A stretch of DNA of 32,479 nucleotides from an uncultured Candidatus Saccharibacteria bacterium (lineage in GTDB: Bacteria; Patescibacteriota; Saccharimonadia; Saccharimonadales; Saccharimonadaceae): the NCBI GenBank assembly GCA_946638615.1, contig CAMPBO010000005.1:1-32479 (forward strand), read 5' to 3'. The position numbers and the translations under genes are program-made. A model generated the notes under the pieces. It made no database searches, was not told where the DNA came from, and saw nothing but the letters and a program-made list of their open reading frames with translations. Positions within the stretch are counted from its first letter, which is position 1; each line of letters starts with the position of its first letter. Below, piece by piece: positions 30,185-32,479 of the stretch.

Positions 30185-30939
30185 AGAACTCCTAAAATAC
30201 CCTTTAAGGCGAAGGCGGTGTCTTCGTGGCTTCTAACGGTGATAGTATCGATGCCCATTTCGACAATAGGATAATCGTTGCCACCAGGTTGAGTCATGTC
30301 GCCAAAATAAAGGACGTCTTCCTTCTTAGCGCCTAGCTCTTCTAGGAGATGTTTCATACCGAAAGCTTTATTCATTCCTGGGGTGATGGCGTTGATTGAG
30401 GTGGTACCACCAATTTCATAGTCAAATTCGGGAGCAAGCTCTTTGCAGCGAGCGACGATTTTTTCGCGTTTTTTACAATCGGGATCCCAAGCGTATTTCT
30501 CTTCTGTGCCAGCATGCTGACCGAGGGCAGAAAAAGTAACTTGAGAGAGGCGATTTTCGATAATCTCGTCGCCTGGTTTTAACTTATCTTCTTCCCAGAA
30601 ACCCAGCTCTCTAGCGGCCCGCTCAATGGTCTGGCTGATTTTTGTAACTTGTTCATTAGTTAATGGATAATTATAAACTTGTTTCCAGTCGCCATTTTTA
30701 TAACGATAATATTGAGTGCCCTGAGCAACGAAGAGGTGAAGATGTGAGAGCTGCTCTGGAGTGGGGCTCTTAAGGCGATTGACGATTTGGATTAAGAATT
30801 GGTCGAATTTTTGGCCAGAAATTGGACAGATTTCAAAACGATCAAGACATTTGACGAGCAAATCGGCAATTTCGTCATTGATTGGGGTTTTTGCAACATT
30901 TAAAGTTTGGTCAATATCAAAAGCTAAAATTCTTTTCAT
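30181..30939 (-). CDS. HAD-IIB phosphatase/phosphomannomutase-like protein
   Basis: 252 residues of the HAD superfamily. The nucleophile motif I is LAFDIDQT (about 4-11), motif II ICPISGQ, and motif IV FGDMTQPGGNDYPI (about 213-226). The C2B cap lies between. The PGGND pattern is the signature seen in eukaryotic-type phosphomannomutase (PMM2), which converts mannose-6-P and mannose-1-P. In the same superfamily, sucrose-phosphate phosphatases look similar. The cap residues GGTTSINAIT match the PMM sugar-binding loop only loosely. It is the first gene of the operon with the aldolase fusion and is divergent from tpiA with a 14-bp gap. Confidence 0.88.
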   Translation of the reverse strand: MKRILAFDIDQTLNVAKTPINDEIADLLVKCLDRFEICPISGQKFDQFLIQIVNRLKSPTPEQLSHLHLFVAQGTQYYRYKNGDWKQVYNYPLTNEQVTKISQTIERAARELGFWEEDKLKPGDEIIENRLSQVTFSALGQHAGTEEKYAWDPDCKKREKIVARCKELAPEFDYEIGGTTSINAITPGMNKAFGMKHLLEELGAKKEDVLYFGDMTQPGGNDYPIVEMGIDTITVRSHEDTAFALKGILGVL

Positions 30940-30954
30940 GTTATAATTGTATCA
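30939..30954. promoter_or_regulatory. Bidirectional promoter in a 14-bp intergenic gap
   Basis: Plus-strand TGTTATAAT (30939-30947) is 6 bases before ATG 30954. Minus-strand TGATACAAT (30946-30954) is 6 bases before ATG 30939. Each extended -10 begins in the complement of the other gene's start codon. Confidence 0.8.
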
Positions 30955-31724
30955 TGAAAACTTATATCGTGGGCAATTTTAAGTTAAACTTTACAGTCGG
31001 TGAAGCATCTATTTATCTTCACAAGCTTTTAAAGGCTTTACCGAATTATCGGGATATAGAGGTAGTAGTAGCGCCACCTATAATTGCGTTGCAACCATTG
31101 TCGCTTCAAACTGATCGGCATAAAATAAAATTGGCTGCACAAAATGCGTTTTATAGAGATTACGGAGCTTTTACTGGTGAGACATCGTTTTCTCAGTTGC
31201 GGGGTGTGGCGGATTATACAATTATCGGGCATTCGGAACGAAGGTATATTTTTGGCGAAGATGACAAAATGGTGGGAAAGAAAATTGCGGCAGCGATCCG
31301 AAACAAAGTTACACCAATTTTGTGTATAGGTGAGACAGAATCAGAGCGAGCATTTGGTGAAACTGCCGACGTAATTCGTGATCAGGTGATCGGTGGACTA
31401 ATTGATGTTTCGGACGATGATTTGGATAAAATAATAATTGCTTATGAGCCAGTATGGGCAATTTCTTCGACTAAGGCAGCAAAACTAGCCACTCCAGATG
31501 AGGTTGCGGAGGCGGTAGCGCTAATTCGGAAGACTTTAGCGGACACTTACGGGGCGGGTCTGGCCGAAAAAGTACCAGTTCTCTTTGGTGGAAGCGTAAA
31601 CCCATCTAATGCAGGGGCATATTTGACAGTGCCTGGAGTGAATGGACTTCTTGTTGGTGGTTCAAGTTTGATTCTTGGTGAATTTACTGATATAATTGAG
31701 GTTGCAAAAAGAGTTAAATCATGA
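30954..31724 (+). CDS. tpiA: Triosephosphate isomerase
   Basis: 256 residues, normal length. The N-terminal GNFKLN contains the catalytic Asn and Lys (the usual GNWKMN with W to F and M to L). The electrophile His is in IGHSERR (about 93-99), the base Glu in AYEPVWAI (about 162-169), and the C-terminal phosphate loop reads LFGGSV and GLLVGGSSL. It interconverts DHAP and glyceraldehyde-3-P in the cytosol and directly follows the aldolase step encoded by the divergent operon. An earlier in-frame ATG at 30882 lies inside the HAD gene and is rejected because of the promoter at 30939. The stop overlaps the next gene by ATGA. Confidence 0.98.
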   Translation: MKTYIVGNFKLNFTVGEASIYLHKLLKALPNYRDIEVVVAPPIIALQPLSLQTDRHKIKLAAQNAFYRDYGAFTGETSFSQLRGVADYTIIGHSERRYIFGEDDKMVGKKIAAAIRNKVTPILCIGETESERAFGETADVIRDQVIGGLIDVSDDDLDKIIIAYEPVWAISSTKAAKLATPDEVAEAVALIRKTLADTYGAGLAEKVPVLFGGSVNPSNAGAYLTVPGVNGLLVGGSSLILGEFTDIIEVAKRVKS

Positions 31725-32281
31725 ATAAAAGATATATAGATTTTGTTCCGACCAAAAAGACAAAAGGTGAGGCTTTGCAAGTATCAAAAAAAGTGACTGC
31801 TTCAAAAGAGTTAAGCGCTCCTAGGAAAATGGTTGCTTCGGTGAATACGACCACCTTGAAAAGAACTGTTATTTCAAAAAAGATTGCTTCTTCACCACAG
31901 CGAGAGGCGCTTCCTCGTTCAAGAAAAGAGCCCCAAGAGGAAACTCATCTAGGTGTAGTAGAAAATCTTACTACGGCCCAAAATATAGCAAAAATTGATT
32001 CCGACAATAAATCCATGAATAAGCCTAAAAAAGAAGCAACGAAAATTTTCCAAGTTCCCAAAAACCCATTCATCAATCAGGGAAAGGTTGAAAAGCGACC
32101 ACTTTCAAAAAACGTTTATCAGAAAAAAATCGTAGTTCCAAAAGAAGAGCCAAAAGGTCCAGTAACGATTATTTCAAAACCAGACAAAGATACTCATGTA
32201 AGTTTAGTTGTGGCAGTGATTTTGACCATTATTCTCGGTGCGGCGGCAGGAACAGTTGCTTTCTTACTTTTGCCAAAATAA
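31721..32281 (+). CDS. Basic disordered protein with C-terminal membrane anchor
   Basis: 186 residues and not recognised. Residues 1-150 are low-complexity, rich in Lys, Ser, Pro and Val (RKMVASVNTTTLKRTV, KIFQVPKNPF), with no fold visible. A single transmembrane helix follows (about 161-183, VSLVVAVILTIILGAAAGTV) and ends in LLLPK. The layout fits a tail-anchored protein with a large basic cytosolic arm, which could bind DNA, RNA or acidic proteins at the membrane. Its start overlaps the tpiA stop (ATGA), so it is translated with tpiA although no functional link is obvious. Confidence 0.75.
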   Translation: MNKRYIDFVPTKKTKGEALQVSKKVTASKELSAPRKMVASVNTTTLKRTVISKKIASSPQREALPRSRKEPQEETHLGVVENLTTAQNIAKIDSDNKSMNKPKKEATKIFQVPKNPFINQGKVEKRPLSKNVYQKKIVVPKEEPKGPVTIISKPDKDTHVSLVVAVILTIILGAAAGTVAFLLLPK

Positions 32282-32290
32282 TTTTAGATA

Positions 32291-32299
32291 TGATATAAT
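32291..32299 (+). promoter_or_regulatory. Extended -10 promoter of tRNA-His
   Basis: TGATATAAT ends 9 bases before the G-1 of tRNA-His. Confidence 0.72.
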
Positions 32300-32308
32300 G
32301 TATGTCAT

Positions 32309-32386
32309 GGTGGGATTAGCTCAGATGGTTAGAGCGTCTGATTGTGGTCCAGAAGGTCGTCGGTTCGATCCCGATATCCCACCCCA
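32309..32386 (+). tRNA. tRNA-His (GTG)
   Basis: 78-nt tRNA including the encoded extra G-1 opposite C73. Acceptor GTGGGAT/ATCCCAC, anticodon loop TTGTGGT, T-loop TTCGATC and encoded CCA. Position 31-39 is A-C unpaired and 37 is G rather than A. Confidence 0.95.
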
Positions 32387-32399
32387 TTAAAAATTTGTT

Positions 32400-32474
32400 G
32401 CGAGTGTAGTACAGCGGTTAGTATACAAGTTTTCCAAACTTGGGATGAGGGTTCGACTCCCTCCACTCGCACCA
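32400..32474 (+). tRNA. tRNA-Gly (TCC)
   Basis: 75-nt cloverleaf with acceptor GCGAGTG/CACTCGC, anticodon stem CAAGT/ACTTG, loop TTTCCAA and encoded CCA, followed by T5. It reads GGA and lies 13 bases after tRNA-His, probably in the same transcript. Confidence 0.95.
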
Positions 32475-32479
32475 TTTTT

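Noticed and set aside
1-32479. UGA recoded as glycine or tryptophan, as in some CPR groups
   Set aside because: TGA ends the genes at 10205, 19155, 30181(-) and 31724 where the families end, and no conserved frame contains an internal TGA.
1-32479. CRISPR array, insertion sequence, prophage or rRNA operon
   Set aside because: No regularly spaced repeats, transposase or integrase motifs, phage genes or rRNA sequence could be seen.

Overview
The window looks like a piece of a Candidatus Saccharibacteria (TM7, Patescibacteria/CPR) chromosome. The grounds are a low-GC, very compact gene set with standard stop codons (TGA ends several genes and never lies inside one). It also has shortened chaperone regulators, a type IV pilus and ComEC DNA-uptake set, single scattered tRNA genes with encoded CCA, several small proteins I cannot match to a family, and a FISUMP-type surface protein. 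The lineage call is inferred from gene content, not from a marker phylogeny.

Layout. 1-1553: 3' part of a secreted repeat/FISUMP protein. 1661-3553 (-): dnaK behind two CIRCE operators. 3750-5387: ruvB and a bacterial PH-domain membrane protein. 5384-6012 (-): a prepilin, tRNA-Met and tRNA-Arg(CCG). 6106-8058: a ComEC channel domain read in frame into YebC. 8059-8525: terminators, tRNA-Ser with remnants of its 3' end, and a 34-residue basic protein. 8583-11027: PilB-like ATPase and a methyltransferase. 11087-13190: two tRNA-Arg and an ABC-2 exporter. 13268-15662 (-): aspS and a CBS protein. 15694-17701: DsbA-like protein, a 28-residue ORF, a membrane protein and a 67-residue protein. 17796-17872 (-): tRNA-Ile(UAU). 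17911-21425: FtsB/DivIC-like protein and a minor-pilin operon. 21514-21590: initiator tRNA. 21664-23967 (-): membrane protein, ATP-cone-like protein and a flavoprotein without its redox cysteines. 24027-25397: lamin-tail surface protein, overlapping an adenylate-kinase-like gene. 26055-27237: hrcA-grpE behind a third CIRCE. 27240-27625: gap holding an orphan FISUMP 3' end. 27626-28300: rplY. 28301-31724: pseudokinase-aldolase fusion, a phosphomannomutase-like HAD protein and divergent tpiA. The window ends with a C-terminally anchored membrane protein, tRNA-His and tRNA-Gly.

How the genes work together. PilB, four pilin or pilus-assembly genes and ComEC form much of a natural-transformation machine. 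The three CIREs tie dnaK and hrcA-grpE to HrcA feedback control. Aldolase, tpiA and the HAD protein form a small sugar-phosphate cluster. The most striking global feature is promoter design. Seventeen genes have a -10 hexamer just upstream of the start codon; in 16 of them the gap is exactly 6 or 7 bases, mostly with an extended TGN motif. The mRNA should therefore begin at, or within a base or so of, the ATG (leaderless). Genes with a Shine-Dalgarno sequence are the minority. Other unusual points are the ComEC-YebC continuous frame, tRNA-Ile(UAU), the pseudokinase-aldolase fusion, the cysteine-free disulfide-reductase homologue, the orphan FISUMP cassette, and a terminator buried in a convergent gene.
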